Assembly (NCBI RefSeq): GCF_017744095.1
Contig: NZ_JAGHQX010000010.1
Coordinates: 34,245-98,244, forward strand
Direction: 5' to 3'
Length of the DNA stretch: 64,000 nucleotides
Source: Shimia sp. R10_1
Lineage (GTDB): Bacteria > Pseudomonadota > Alphaproteobacteria > Rhodobacterales > Rhodobacteraceae
The first letter of the stretch is position 1. Each line of letters starts with the position of its first letter. This document shows positions 8,807 to 17,502 of this stretch, piece after piece. Below the pieces are notes generated by a model. That model worked only from the letters and a program-made list of their open reading frames with translations. It did no database searches and was not told the DNA's origin. The position numbers were made by a program, and so were the translations under genes.

Positions 8807-8967
8807 AGCGATACCCTCTCCATATCCCCCGAAAGCTTCGTTCAATCGAAACACGTTCTAAATCAAGGCTTTCAACATTGTCTTAAAATGCAGTGAAAAG
8901 CGCATTAAGTGAAGAAGAAATGCAAAGTTCTCGCGGCTGGCACATAAAAATATGGTCATAATGTGAC

Positions 8968-8996
8968 AAAGGCGCTCCCATCAAAATGGAGCGCCG
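8968..8996 (-). terminator. Terminator of miaB
   Basis: Perfect 8-bp stem ggcgctcc/ggagcgcc (8971-8978 with 8988-8995), 9-base loop, followed by TTTGTCA on the minus strand. It lies between the miaB stop and the OmpA-family gene. Confidence 0.7.
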
Positions 8997-9039
8997 TCAT
9001 CAATTTTTGGCTGTACCCGACAATGTTTCCGCAGCGCGA

Positions 9040-10380
9040 TCAATCGCCGATCAGCACTCCCCCCAGGGAGTTGGTGCTGCTCTCCACGATTCTCACGCGT
9101 TTGATCTCGCCGATTTGCCCTTTGGGATCATGCACATAAACCGCATGCAGATAATCGGACTTGCCCACCATCTGCCCATCCAGACGCCCCGGCTTTTCAT
9201 AAAGCACGCTCACCTCGCGCCCGACCATGCTGTCCTGAATTTCGCGTTGCTGCGTGCTGAGCAACGCCTGAAGACGTTGCAGACGGTCGCTGGATTCTGC
9301 CTCATCCACCAGCGGACGCTCCGCCGCAGGCGTGCCGGGACGGGTGGAATATTTGAAGCTGTAGGCCTGCCCGTAGCGGACCTCTTCAATCAGATCCATC
9401 GTGTCCTGGAAATCCTGTTCGGTCTCTTCTGGGAAGCCGACGATGAAATCACCAGACAGCAGCATATCCGGCCGCGCGGCACGGATACGCTCGATGAGCT
9501 TGATATAGCTGTCGCGGTCATGGCTGCGGTTCATGCGTTTCAGGATCTTGTTGGAGCCGGACTGCACCGGCAGGTGCAGATAGGGCATCAGCTTTTCGCA
9601 GGTGCCATGGGCCTCGATCAGATCGTCCATCATGTCGTTGGGGTGGCTGGTGGTGAAGCGAATACGCTCCAGCCCATCGATCTTGTCGAGCTCCCAGATC
9701 AGCCCCGCCAAGGTCATATCTCCCGCGCCATGCAGACCATGATAGGCGTTCACGTTCTGGCCCAGAAGGGTGATTTCACGCACGCCGCGCTCCACCAGAT
9801 CCCGCGCTTCGGTCAGCACGCGATCCACCGGGCGGCTCACCTCGGCGCCACGGGTGTAGGGCACAACACAGAAGGCACAGAATTTGTCACAGCCTTCCTG
9901 TACGGTCAGAAACGCAGTGGGCGCGCGCTTGGCTTTAGGGCGACGCTTGAGCTTTTCAAATTTGTCTTCTTCCGGGAAATCCGTGTCGAGCGCCTTCACA
10001 CCCTCCTGGGTTTTGGCCTCCATCTCCGGCAGACGGTGATAGGCCTGCGGCCCCACAACCAGATCCACCAGCGGCTGGCGGCGCATGATTTCTTCGCCCT
10101 CAGCCTGCGCCACGCACCCCGCCACACCGATCTTCAGGTTTGGCTTTTCCGCCTTCAGCCCCTTGAAACGCCCGAGTTCGGAATAAACTTTCTCCGCCGC
10201 TTTCTCCCGGATGTGACAGGTGTTGAGCAGGATCATATCCGCGTCATCTGCGTTGTCCGTCGTCTCGTAACCAGCGCCCCCCATGGCCTCTGCCATGCGC
10301 TCGCTGTCGTAGACATTCATCTGACACCCGTAGGTCTTGATGAAGAGCTTCTTTTTATCAGCTGCAGTGTTTTCGGCCAT
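9040..10380 (-). CDS. miaB: tRNA-2-methylthio-N6-dimethylallyladenosine synthase
   Basis: Radical-SAM enzyme that adds methylthio to i6A37 of tRNAs. About 446 residues. The N-terminal UPF0004 domain starts [15 protein letters not shown], the radical-SAM cluster is CDKFCAFC and the C-terminus has a TRAM domain with [18 protein letters not shown]. The frame is open to 10524, but the start is placed at the ATG at 10380 ([10 protein letters not shown]), eight bases after AGGA. The ATG at 10389 is an alternative. The conserved unknown gene at 10523 is transcribed divergently. Confidence 0.95.
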   Translation of the reverse strand: MAENTAADKKKLFIKTYGCQMNVYDSERMAEAMGGAGYETTDNADDADMILLNTCHIREKAAEKVYSELGRFKGLKAEKPNLKIGVAGCVAQAEGEEIMRRQPLVDLVVGPQAYHRLPEMEAKTQEGVKALDTDFPEEDKFEKLKRRPKAKRAPTAFLTVQEGCDKFCAFCVVPYTRGAEVSRPVDRVLTEARDLVERGVREITLLGQNVNAYHGLHGAGDMTLAGLIWELDKIDGLERIRFTTSHPNDMMDDLIEAHGTCEKLMPYLHLPVQSGSNKILKRMNRSHDRDSYIKLIERIRAARPDMLLSGDFIVGFPEETEQDFQDTMDLIEEVRYGQAYSFKYSTRPGTPAAERPLVDEAESSDRLQRLQALLSTQQREIQDSMVGREVSVLYEKPGRLDGQMVGKSDYLHAVYVHDPKGQIGEIKRVRIVESSTNSLGGVLIGD

Positions 10381-10522
10381 GGCACTCATCCTGTCGCGTC
10401 TCGCGGTTTCAAGGCGCGTCTCTACATCAAAAAGAGGGGTGCTTGCAATGCAGAGGGTTTTGGCAGATTTTAACACAACCAAGCGCATGAAAGAACGCGC
10501 AAAAACGCATGTGGGGCAGTGC

Positions 10523-11392
10523 ATGACATACGACTCGCTGGAGCAATTCCTGCAAACCGGTCAGGACCACCTTGCCAAAGGCCCGGTCGCCCTGATTTTT
10601 GCCGAAGATGATGTGGAGCTTGCCAGCACGCTGCGCCACCACCTGTCGCTGGGCTTTCAATCTGTCATCGCCTTTATGCCGCACAGCTTCAAACTGCCCG
10701 CAGATCTGACAGAGCGCTGCCAGCGTGTGACCATGGAGCGGGCCAATGGCCAACCCATGCGCGATGCGGTGAACGCCATCACCAAAGCCGCACCTGACAT
10801 CTGGCTCTACTACTGCTTCAACGCGGAGTATCTGTTTTATCCGTTTTGTGAAACGCGCAGCATTGGCGAGATGCTCGCCTTTCACTCTGAGGAGCGCCGC
10901 GATGCGATGCTCACTTATGTGATTGATCTCTATGCGGCAGATCTCGCGCAAAACCCGAATGCCGTGTCACTTGATACCGCACAGCTCGACCGCTCCGGCT
11001 ACTACGCGCTGGCGCGGCCTGACGCGGAGAACCACGATCACCCCAAAGAGCGGCAGCTGGATTTCTTTGGCGGCCTGCGCTGGCGGTTTGAGGAGCACAT
11101 CCCCTCCAACCGACGCAAGATCGACCGGATCTCGATTTTCCGCAGCAAACCCGGCCTGATCCTCAATGAGGATTTCACCTTCAACGATCAGGAATACAAC
11201 ACCTACGCCTGCCCCTGGCACAACAACCTGACCGCGGCGGTGTGCTCCTTCCGCACGGCCAAAGCGCTGAAATCCAATCCGGGCTCGACCTTCGACATTC
11301 AGCAATTCAACTGGCACAACTCCGTGCGCTTTGAATGGCACTCCCGCCAATTGCTCGACCTTGGCCTGATGGAGCCGGGGCAGTGGTTCTAG
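10523..11392 (+). CDS. Conserved hypothetical protein (glycosyltransferase-2-like fold suspected)
   Basis: 289 residues from the ATG at 10523 ([16 protein letters not shown]) with GGGG eight bases upstream. An ATG at 10448 after GAGGGG is possible, but the extra residues look unlike the rest. The sequence has [20 protein letters not shown] near the start, then [31 protein letters not shown] and [16 protein letters not shown] blocks, and ends LMEPGQWF. I recognise the pattern as a conserved Rhodobacteraceae protein without assigned function. The N-terminal pattern is compatible with a GT-A nucleotide-binding fold, but no DxD motif was confirmed. No signal peptide. Confidence 0.75.
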   Translation: MTYDSLEQFLQTGQDHLAKGPVALIFAEDDVELASTLRHHLSLGFQSVIAFMPHSFKLPADLTERCQRVTMERANGQPMRDAVNAITKAAPDIWLYYCFNAEYLFYPFCETRSIGEMLAFHSEERRDAMLTYVIDLYAADLAQNPNAVSLDTAQLDRSGYYALARPDAENHDHPKERQLDFFGGLRWRFEEHIPSNRRKIDRISIFRSKPGLILNEDFTFNDQEYNTYACPWHNNLTAAVCSFRTAKALKSNPGSTFDIQQFNWHNSVRFEWHSRQLLDLGLMEPGQWF

Positions 11393-11424
11393 CATGGCGG
11401 TTCTGACAGGCGGTGCTCACTAGC

Positions 11425-12081
11425 ATGGCAACCGTTTGGTTCTTGGCTTTCGTCGCGCTTGCGTGTTGCGCAACGTGGTGGGGCACCATGGCGGTCTCGC
11501 TCTACAGAGCCATGAAAGCGCGGGGCACCACAACGACGCGCAGCCTCTACATACCGCTGGCACAGATCTCTGTGCTTTTTGTTCTGGGCGCGCTTTACCT
11601 CTCGCTGATCCCGCCCATTTTGGCAGTCACCTTTCCTCCGGTCTTCCTGCTGTATCTCATCTCCCTCTCCAGATACGCCTACCTCATGCCAGAGCTGTTT
11701 TTCCCAAGCTTGGCGCTGCCGCTTATCATGAGCGCAAGTCTGTTTGCTCTGTTGCAACTGGCAAAACCGCCACGCAGTCGCATGTGGCGCGCGCTGGTGC
11801 ATCCCGTGATTGTCTTGGTGAGCGTGGCCCTCAGCCTGAAAACAACAGAATTCATCGCCCAGATGCGGATTGAGTCCGCAGGCAAACGCCAAGACGCCAT
11901 CTGCGTCTCATCGTTCAATCTGCAAAGAGCCTTAGCGCATCATGCCAAGGACTTTCGCTCCCCGCATGCCTTAGCCGTGATTGATGGCCACGTGCATGAA
12001 TACAGCTTTTCAAATGACAGCTTTGGCCCGCCAGTGTTTGAACTGACGGGCACCTCTAAGCCGGAACATTATTGCGGGTAA
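11425..12081 (+). CDS. Membrane protein of unknown function
   Basis: About 218 residues from the ATG at 11425 (MATVWFLAFVALACC); a GTG at 11413 is an alternative start. There are four to five hydrophobic segments in the first 145 residues, then a soluble tail of some 75 residues with two cysteines (ICVSSF and the final HYCG). No family recognised. It starts 33 bases after the preceding gene on the same strand and may be co-transcribed with it. Composition is less GC-rich than its neighbours. Confidence 0.6.
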   Translation: MATVWFLAFVALACCATWWGTMAVSLYRAMKARGTTTTRSLYIPLAQISVLFVLGALYLSLIPPILAVTFPPVFLLYLISLSRYAYLMPELFFPSLALPLIMSASLFALLQLAKPPRSRMWRALVHPVIVLVSVALSLKTTEFIAQMRIESAGKRQDAICVSSFNLQRALAHHAKDFRSPHALAVIDGHVHEYSFSNDSFGPPVFELTGTSKPEHYCG

Positions 12082-12142
12082 GCGCCTCATTATTGAAACC
12101 AGGCTTACGCGACCCTCCCCAGTCCACGGAAGGCGAAGCCGA

Positions 12143-12201
12143 CCAGCCCCCGACCCTCCCCATGGGAGGGGGCTTCACCCCCACCCAGGGCCGGGGGCTG
12201 G
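12143..12201. repeat. Nested inverted repeat (possible terminator)
   Basis: Outer arms ccagcccccg (12143-12152) and cgggggctgg (12192-12201) are perfect complements. Inside them ccctccc (12154-12160) and gggaggg (12164-12170) form a second hairpin with a 3-base loop. It lies between two convergent genes, so a role in termination is likely, but there is no U-tract. Confidence 0.5.
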
Positions 12202-12244
12202 CCTATGAAGGTGTTTCCGGCGTGTTGGGCGATGCTCCAGCCCC

Positions 12245-13228
12245 TCAGAACGCCACCAAAACCGCGCCCTTGCGCCCACCGGCCTCGACCAGATTATGCG
12301 CGGCACCTGCCGCGTCCGGGGCAAACACATTGGGGGTCTCAAAGGTCAGCGCGCCCGCCATCAACGCGGCATGCAGACGTGCAATCGCCGCATCCCGCGC
12401 CGCTTTGGGCAGGATATAAATCAAGGTGATGTCGAGCTTGAGCGCCTTGAACAGCATGGGGCCAAACGGCATCTCAGGTGTCATGTCCTTGGCAGAGCCA
12501 TAGGCGGCAATGGTGCCCAACGGCTTCATGACCTCGGCAAGCAGCGCGAGATTGGGCCCTAACTCGACCTCCACCGCACGGTCCACCCCACCACCGCTGA
12601 CCGCCAGAATGTCCTCCGCTAAGGTCGGGCTTGCGTAGTCAAACACATGTGTCGCCCCTGCCGCTTTCACCCGCGCCATATCGCGTGCGCCACAGGTGGC
12701 GATCACCGTCGCCCCGCCCCAGGCCGCAAGCTGCACCGCCAGAAAGCCAACAGAGCCGCCGCCACCGGAAACCAGCACCACCTTACCCGTCACATCCCCG
12801 TCGCCAAACACAGTTTGCGCCGCGGTCAGACCGGGAATGCCCAACACAGCCCCCACTTCCAGAGAAACCGTTTCCGGCAGGGTCACGGCCTGATCCGCTG
12901 GCAAGACCACATATTCCGCACAGGTGCCAAAGGGGCGCTGCCACTGACCGTTCCAGATCCAGACACGCGCGCCGACGCGCGCCGCATCCACGCCCGCGCC
13001 AACCGCCTCAATCACACCGGCACCATCGCTGTGGGGCACGATCACCTCAAACGGCGGTTTGGTCACACCGGGGCGCGTGCCACTGCGTGCCTTTGCGTCC
13101 GAGGGATTCGCGCCTGAAAAGGCAACCCGCACCAAAACCTCTCCCGCGGCTGGGGATGGTTTTGGCAATTCCTCCACCTGCAAAACATCCTGCGCTGCGC
13201 CAAATTTGCGCCAGGTCACTGCCTTCAT
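12245..13228 (-). CDS. NADPH:quinone oxidoreductase family (zinc-independent MDR)
   Basis: 327 residues, medium-chain dehydrogenase/reductase superfamily, QOR-like. N-terminal GroES-like domain with FSGANPSDAKAR and PHSDGAGVIEAVG, then a Rossmann domain with VLVSGGGGSVGFLAVQLA. The structural-zinc cysteines of alcohol dehydrogenases are absent. It probably reduces quinones or enones with NADPH. The start is at the ATG at 13228 with GAGGGAG upstream. Convergent with the membrane protein gene; next to irr but not obviously linked in function. Confidence 0.88.
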   Translation of the reverse strand: MKAVTWRKFGAAQDVLQVEELPKPSPAAGEVLVRVAFSGANPSDAKARSGTRPGVTKPPFEVIVPHSDGAGVIEAVGAGVDAARVGARVWIWNGQWQRPFGTCAEYVVLPADQAVTLPETVSLEVGAVLGIPGLTAAQTVFGDGDVTGKVVLVSGGGGSVGFLAVQLAAWGGATVIATCGARDMARVKAAGATHVFDYASPTLAEDILAVSGGGVDRAVEVELGPNLALLAEVMKPLGTIAAYGSAKDMTPEMPFGPMLFKALKLDITLIYILPKAARDAAIARLHAALMAGALTFETPNVFAPDAAGAAHNLVEAGGRKGAVLVAF

Positions 13229-13343
13229 CGCGCGCTCCCTCTCTGTTGTTGTAAGGTCATTTTCTGCGCATGCTGACACAGGCAAAGGCCACGCACAATT
13301 GCGCGGCCGCCACGTCACAACATGTCAGAAAGTCAGGCGCCGA

Positions 13344-13790
13344 TCAGGTGCGGCGCAGGCGGATCACCACGTCGATCTTGGAAATCTCAGCGCCCTCGGG
13401 CGCATCCGGCAAGCGGGCAATCTTCAGCTGCTCAGACGGTGCATCGGTCAACACACGGTCATCTTCCCAGAAGAAATGCGGGTGATCGCCGGTGTTGGTG
13501 TCAAAATAGCTTTTGGCGCCATCAACCGTGATTTCCTGCATCAGACCGGCCTCACAAAACGCACGCAGCGTGTTGTAAACCGTCGCCAGCGACACACGAT
13601 CTCCGGAATCCTGCACAGAGGCATAGAGGCTTTCCGCCGTCACATGGCGGTCATTGCCGTCACCCACCAGCAGCGCCGCCAGCGCCACACGCTGACGCGT
13701 CGGGCGCAGCCCACCGGATGCCAGCCACTTGGTGCCGACCTGTACCGGGGTATCTGAGATATGTGCCTGTGTGCCGTCTGTCGTGCTCAT
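13344..13790 (-). CDS. irr: Iron response regulator Irr (Fur superfamily)
   Basis: 148-residue Fur-family repressor. An N-terminal winged helix (GLRPTRQRVALAALL, HVTAESLYASVQ, VSLATVYNTLRAF) is followed by a dimerisation domain with the histidine motif GDHPHFFWEDD. The motif and the location, divergent from fabA, match the Irr branch that senses haem/iron status in alphaproteobacteria. It lacks the CxxC zinc pairs of Fur/PerR. A palindrome lies in the shared promoter region at 13841-13852. Confidence 0.85.
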   Translation of the reverse strand: MSTTDGTQAHISDTPVQVGTKWLASGGLRPTRQRVALAALLVGDGNDRHVTAESLYASVQDSGDRVSLATVYNTLRAFCEAGLMQEITVDGAKSYFDTNTGDHPHFFWEDDRVLTDAPSEQLKIARLPDAPEGAEISKIDVVIRLRRT

Positions 13791-13840
13791 GGGTCAAATC
13801 CTGATTGTGCGGGTCATGTTTAGCGCATTTTAAAGGGCAG

Positions 13841-13852
13841 TTTCAATTGAAA
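13841..13852. promoter_or_regulatory. Palindrome TTTCAATTGAAA between irr and fabA
   Basis: A perfect 12-bp palindrome in the divergent intergenic region, 51 bases from the irr start and 137 from the fabA start. It differs from the classic TTTAGAA..TTCTAAA Irr box, so the cognate regulator is uncertain. Confidence 0.35.
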
Positions 13853-13988
13853 ATGAGTCGCAAGTGGGAAACAGCCCCTTTCAGACAGCGGGTCTGCCCG
13901 AAAGAGGCGCCCCCACAGCCGCCTTGCAGGGGCATGGGCGCAAGTGCTAGAGGGGTCCAAATCAAACGGACTGATAAGGGACCCCAGA

Positions 13989-14498
13989 ATGGCCGACTAT
14001 CCAACGAGCTTTGACAAAGACGATCTGCTGAAATGCGCGCGCGGCGAGCTCTTTGGTCCCGGCAATGCGCAGCTCCCTGCCCCGCCCATGCTGATGATGG
14101 ACCGCATTACCGAGGTCTCCAGCGACGGCGGCGCCCATGGCAAAGGCCACATTCTGGCAGAATTCGACATCACGCCTGACCTCTGGTTCTTTGACTGCCA
14201 CTTCCCCAACAACCCGATCATGCCCGGCTGTCTGGGTCTGGATGGCCTGTGGCAGCTGACCGGCTTCAACCTCGGTTGGCGCGGCTGGACCGGCCGCGGC
14301 TACGCGCTGGGTGTGGGCGAAGTGAAACTCAAAGGCATGGTGCGCCCGGACCGCAAGATGCTGACCTATAAGATCGACTTCACCAAAGCCATCCAAACCC
14401 GCCGCCTGACCATGGGCGTGGCCGACGGCATCGTCGAAGCCGACGGCGAAGTGATCTATGAGGTCAAAGACATGAAGGTTGCGCTCAGCGAGAGCTGA
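13989..14498 (+). CDS. fabA: 3-hydroxydecanoyl-[acyl-carrier-protein] dehydratase/isomerase
   Basis: Dehydrates 3-hydroxyacyl-ACP and isomerises trans-2- to cis-3-decenoyl-ACP, the branch point to unsaturated fatty acids. 169 residues; catalytic His71 and Asp85 lie in [20 protein letters not shown]. The start is the ATG at 13989 ([12 protein letters not shown]), after AAGGGACC. An intrinsic terminator follows at 14524. Normally fabB and fabI follow directly; here they start 1.8 kb downstream, beyond an AT-rich gene on the opposite strand. Confidence 0.97.
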   Translation: MADYPTSFDKDDLLKCARGELFGPGNAQLPAPPMLMMDRITEVSSDGGAHGKGHILAEFDITPDLWFFDCHFPNNPIMPGCLGLDGLWQLTGFNLGWRGWTGRGYALGVGEVKLKGMVRPDRKMLTYKIDFTKAIQTRRLTMGVADGIVEADGEVIYEVKDMKVALSES

Positions 14499-14523
14499 TT
14501 TTGGGCGACATGTGAGGAAAAGG

Positions 14524-14547
14524 AAAAGGCCCCGCGGGGCCTTTTTT
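14524..14547 (+). terminator. Rho-independent terminator of fabA
   Basis: A 10-bp perfect inverted repeat AAAAGGCCCC/GGGGCCTTTT with a 2-base loop, followed by further T residues. The A-tract on the other side means it could also stop minus-strand transcription from the gene at 14593-16071. Confidence 0.88.
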
Positions 14548-14574
14548 GTTGGAGGACAGGCGAAAAGTGTCCAA

Positions 14575-16155
14575 TTCAGCACACTATAACACTCATACTG
14601 ACAATAGTTTCATACACCTTTTGAATAGATCCGCATTCCCGACAAACACCACGGTCAATTCTTTTCTTGTTCTTGTTATATTTTGAAATAGCATTTTTGA
14701 TGGGTCATAATAAGTCTTGCCGAAATATACCAAATAACCACTCTCATCGTATTGAAAAAAATCGTCAACGACTACGGTTACGGAGTCAAACTCTTGCCCA
14801 ATCACGCCATGGGACGAATTTGCACTACTGATTGCATAGCGTTCATGGTACTCTGCTTGGTACCTAGATGGCGTGAAATTTAGAACCGTAGTTCTCTTGG
14901 GATCCAGAGCACTAAGATACTCTTGAGCACTAGCGGCATCCTCAAAGTACAATAGAGAAACGTTCTCCCCGCTTGAACACTTAGTGTTTCGCTTCCCATC
15001 GAAGAGACCTTTAATAAAGTCGGAAATCTCCCTATTGGTTCTAATTTTCTCGGTCAACTTGTAATTTTTCACATTTGGCAAATTTAATATTTCATCCGTA
15101 ACCCCTGAGTTTGTTTCGAAGCTCGCCAATGTTTGACGACGATCGAACGAAAACAGACAATTTGCCTTACTTGTTTCAACTCGGGCCTTGATATCTTCAA
15201 GCTGGCCATTCCGAAGCCTTTGAGACTCATCTACAATTATGCAACTAAATTCATCAAATATCTTACTTGAATAGTTTTTCACCGACGTGATCACCCACCC
15301 CGCTTCGATTAAGGATAAATGACCCGAGTTTAATTTTCCGCAATGAATAATTAAGACCCTCTTTTGGGACTTTTGCAGCTCCATTGCCAAACTGTAAGAC
15401 AGAAGTGTCTTACCGGTACCAGCAGCACCTTCAATCGAAATGAAATTCGGCCCACCAGTGTTTTCTATTTTGGATATTACTTCTACCAAAATTTCTTCTT
15501 GCTGGTGCGTCAAGAAGAATTGACCCTCTAAAAACTTTTCAGTCGAATTAAATGGTGAGACTAAGAAATTTCCCGGCTCAAAAACTTGATCGGGATCACA
15601 AACTGAGTCAAATTCCCTTTCATGAAGAGAAACGTTGATCTGACAAGCGTCGACTATCTCAAGTTCATCGTTCAGGTTCAAACCGAAAAACTCTCTACTT
15701 TCAGCTACAAATAGGTATGTTTCTACAAGATCACCAGTCGGTGAAAGATAGTACCTGTTTCGCTTGAGCTGCTTAGCAATTTTATCGCGACTTGCTTTTC
15801 TCTTGATCTCGATGTTGATAACGCCATCTTTACAAAACCGCAGTAAGTCAAACTCTTTGCCAATTTGAGGAATTTTATAGCCTACAAAAAAGCCGTCAAA
15901 AGCTAATGCTCCCCCCTCATGGGTAGATAATTGCTCAACCAACTTGGCAAGATCTTCCAGTTCATAGTCTTTGATCGAAGCGTTGAGATGCTTAAGATAA
16001 CTCTTGAAAACATCTGGAGCCAAACGCTGCTTTGCCTGAATAAGAGATTTAAGGTTTGTCGAACGAAGCATGCAACTCTACCATAGATTGTTATCATGCG
16101 CCCATCTCGCACAATCAAATTTCTTCGTAAAGCTGGAAACTTAAACTTCAGCACA
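14575..16155. mobile_element. AT-rich single-gene insertion splitting fabA from fabB-fabI
   Basis: Base composition drops visibly from just after the fabA terminator until about 16150, where GC-rich sequence resumes before fabB. The segment is bracketed by the 9-base direct repeat TTCAGCACA at 14575-14583 and 16147-16155. It contains one gene, oriented against the fab genes, and no integrase or transposase. Insertion by transfer is inferred from composition, orientation and broken gene order. Confidence 0.6.
14593..16071 (-). CDS. Predicted PD-(D/E)xK-like nuclease fused to SF1/DUF2075-type helicase
   Basis: 492 residues. The N-terminal part has a nuclease-like pattern: Asp75 in KEFDLLRF and E88-I-K90 in NIEIKRK. 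The second part is a P-loop helicase-type ATPase with Walker A GAAGTGKT (215-222), Walker B IIVDESQ (278-284), KIRTNREI near 342-349, motif V-like HGVIGQEFD (421-429) and motif VI-like ITRTRKELTVVF (465-476). The order resembles DUF2075 proteins and, by architecture, Nhi-like nuclease-helicase immunity proteins. Defence is inferred, not shown. The ORF is intact, AT-rich and uses codons unlike its neighbours. The ATG at 16071 has only a weak ribosome binding site. Confidence 0.8.
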   Translation of the reverse strand: MLRSTNLKSLIQAKQRLAPDVFKSYLKHLNASIKDYELEDLAKLVEQLSTHEGGALAFDGFFVGYKIPQIGKEFDLLRFCKDGVINIEIKRKASRDKIAKQLKRNRYYLSPTGDLVETYLFVAESREFFGLNLNDELEIVDACQINVSLHEREFDSVCDPDQVFEPGNFLVSPFNSTEKFLEGQFFLTHQQEEILVEVISKIENTGGPNFISIEGAAGTGKTLLSYSLAMELQKSQKRVLIIHCGKLNSGHLSLIEAGWVITSVKNYSSKIFDEFSCIIVDESQRLRNGQLEDIKARVETSKANCLFSFDRRQTLASFETNSGVTDEILNLPNVKNYKLTEKIRTNREISDFIKGLFDGKRNTKCSSGENVSLLYFEDAASAQEYLSALDPKRTTVLNFTPSRYQAEYHERYAISSANSSHGVIGQEFDSVTVVVDDFFQYDESGYLVYFGKTYYDPSKMLFQNITRTRKELTVVFVGNADLFKRCMKLLSV

Positions 16156-16267
16156 TCCTGCAGTGCCACCCTGCATGAAATGCCCATTGATCCCCACACC
16201 CAACCCACCTTGCGCCTACCCGCACAAATCCCCTACATAGACGCCAGCAAACTAAGGGAGAGCGCAC

Positions 16268-17497
16268 ATGCGTCGCGTCGTCGTTACCGGACTGGGTATC
16301 GTTTCCTCGATCGGCACCAATGCCGAAGAAGTCACCGCCTCGCTGAAAGCGGGCAAATCTGGCATCTCTGCCAGCCCGGAAATGAGCGAGCATGGCTTCC
16401 GCAGCCAGATCGCCGGTCATATTGACATCGACCCCAAGGAACATGTGGACAAACGCACCCTGCGCTTCATGGGCCCCGGTGCGGCTTATGCCCATATCGC
16501 CATGCAACAGGCGATTGCCGATTCCGGCCTCGCCGAAGATCAGGTTGTGAACGAGCGCACTGGCCTTGTGGCTGGCTCTGGCGGCCCCTCGACCTCTTCC
16601 ATGCTGGTCGCACACCAGACTGTCGAGAAAACCGGCGCGACCAAGCGCATCGGGCCGTTTGCGGTGCCAAAATGCATGAGCTCGACCATTTCGGCCAACC
16701 TCGCCACCGCCTTTAAGATCAAAGGCATCAACTATTCCATCACCTCGGCCTGCTCGACCTCGTTGCACTGCATCGGCAACGCCGCAGAGCAGATCATGAT
16801 GGGCAAGCAGGACGTGATGTTTGCCGGCGGCGGTGAAGAGCTCGACTGGACCCTCTCCTGCCTGTTTGACGCCATGGGCGCGATGAGCAGCAAGTATAAC
16901 GACACCCCGGAAAAAGCCTCCCGCGCCTTTGATGAAGACCGCGACGGGTTTGTGATCTCCGGCGGCGGCGGCATTGTGGTGCTGGAAGATCTGGAACACG
17001 CACTGGCACGCGGCGCAAAAATCTACGCCGAAGTCACCGGCTTTGCCGCAACCTCTGATGGTCACGACATGGTGGCCCCATCCGGCGAAGGCGGTGAGCG
17101 CGCAATGCGTCTGGCGCTCTCCACCCTGCCTGAGGGGCGCAAAGTGGATTACATCAACGCCCACGGCACCTCCACGCCTGTGGGCGATGTGGGTGAGGTT
17201 GAGGCCGCCCGCCGCGTCTTTGGCGCAGGCAACGTGCCGCCGATCTCCTCCACCAAATCCATGACCGGCCACGCCCAAGGTGCGGCAGGCGCGCTGGAAG
17301 CCATCTTCTGCCTGCTGATGCTCGATCAGGATTTCATCGCCCCGTCGATCAATGTGGACACGCTGGCCACCGGCATCGAGCCGGGCGAAGTGGCGACCTC
17401 TTTGGTGGAGAACGCGGGCCTTGATAGCGTGATGACCAACAGCTTCGGCTTTGGTGGCACCAACGGCTCCATGGTTCTCAGCAAATACAAAGGGTAA
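16268..17497 (+). CDS. fabB: 3-oxoacyl-[acyl-carrier-protein] synthase I
   Basis: Condensing enzyme that elongates cis-3-decenoyl-ACP in unsaturated fatty acid synthesis. 409 residues. The nucleophile Cys162 is in SACSTSLHCIGN and the two catalytic histidines in NAHGTSTPVGD and SMTGHAQGAAGA. The C-terminal block NSFGFGGTNGS is intact. The ATG at 16268 follows AAGGGAGAGC. fabI begins five bases after its stop, so the two form an operon. It normally also follows fabA directly. Confidence 0.97.
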   Translation: MRRVVVTGLGIVSSIGTNAEEVTASLKAGKSGISASPEMSEHGFRSQIAGHIDIDPKEHVDKRTLRFMGPGAAYAHIAMQQAIADSGLAEDQVVNERTGLVAGSGGPSTSSMLVAHQTVEKTGATKRIGPFAVPKCMSSTISANLATAFKIKGINYSITSACSTSLHCIGNAAEQIMMGKQDVMFAGGGEELDWTLSCLFDAMGAMSSKYNDTPEKASRAFDEDRDGFVISGGGGIVVLEDLEHALARGAKIYAEVTGFAATSDGHDMVAPSGEGGERAMRLALSTLPEGRKVDYINAHGTSTPVGDVGEVEAARRVFGAGNVPPISSTKSMTGHAQGAAGALEAIFCLLMLDQDFIAPSINVDTLATGIEPGEVATSLVENAGLDSVMTNSFGFGGTNGSMVLSKYKG

Positions 17498-17502
17498 TCC
17501 CC

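Noticed and set aside
8986..10473. 495-codon plus-strand frame across miaB
   Set aside because: miaB on the minus strand has all expected motifs; the opposite frame has none.
14550..16160. Prophage or IS element
   Set aside because: No integrase, transposase, terminal inverted repeats or phage structural genes; only one ORF, so it is listed as an inserted segment of unknown mechanism.
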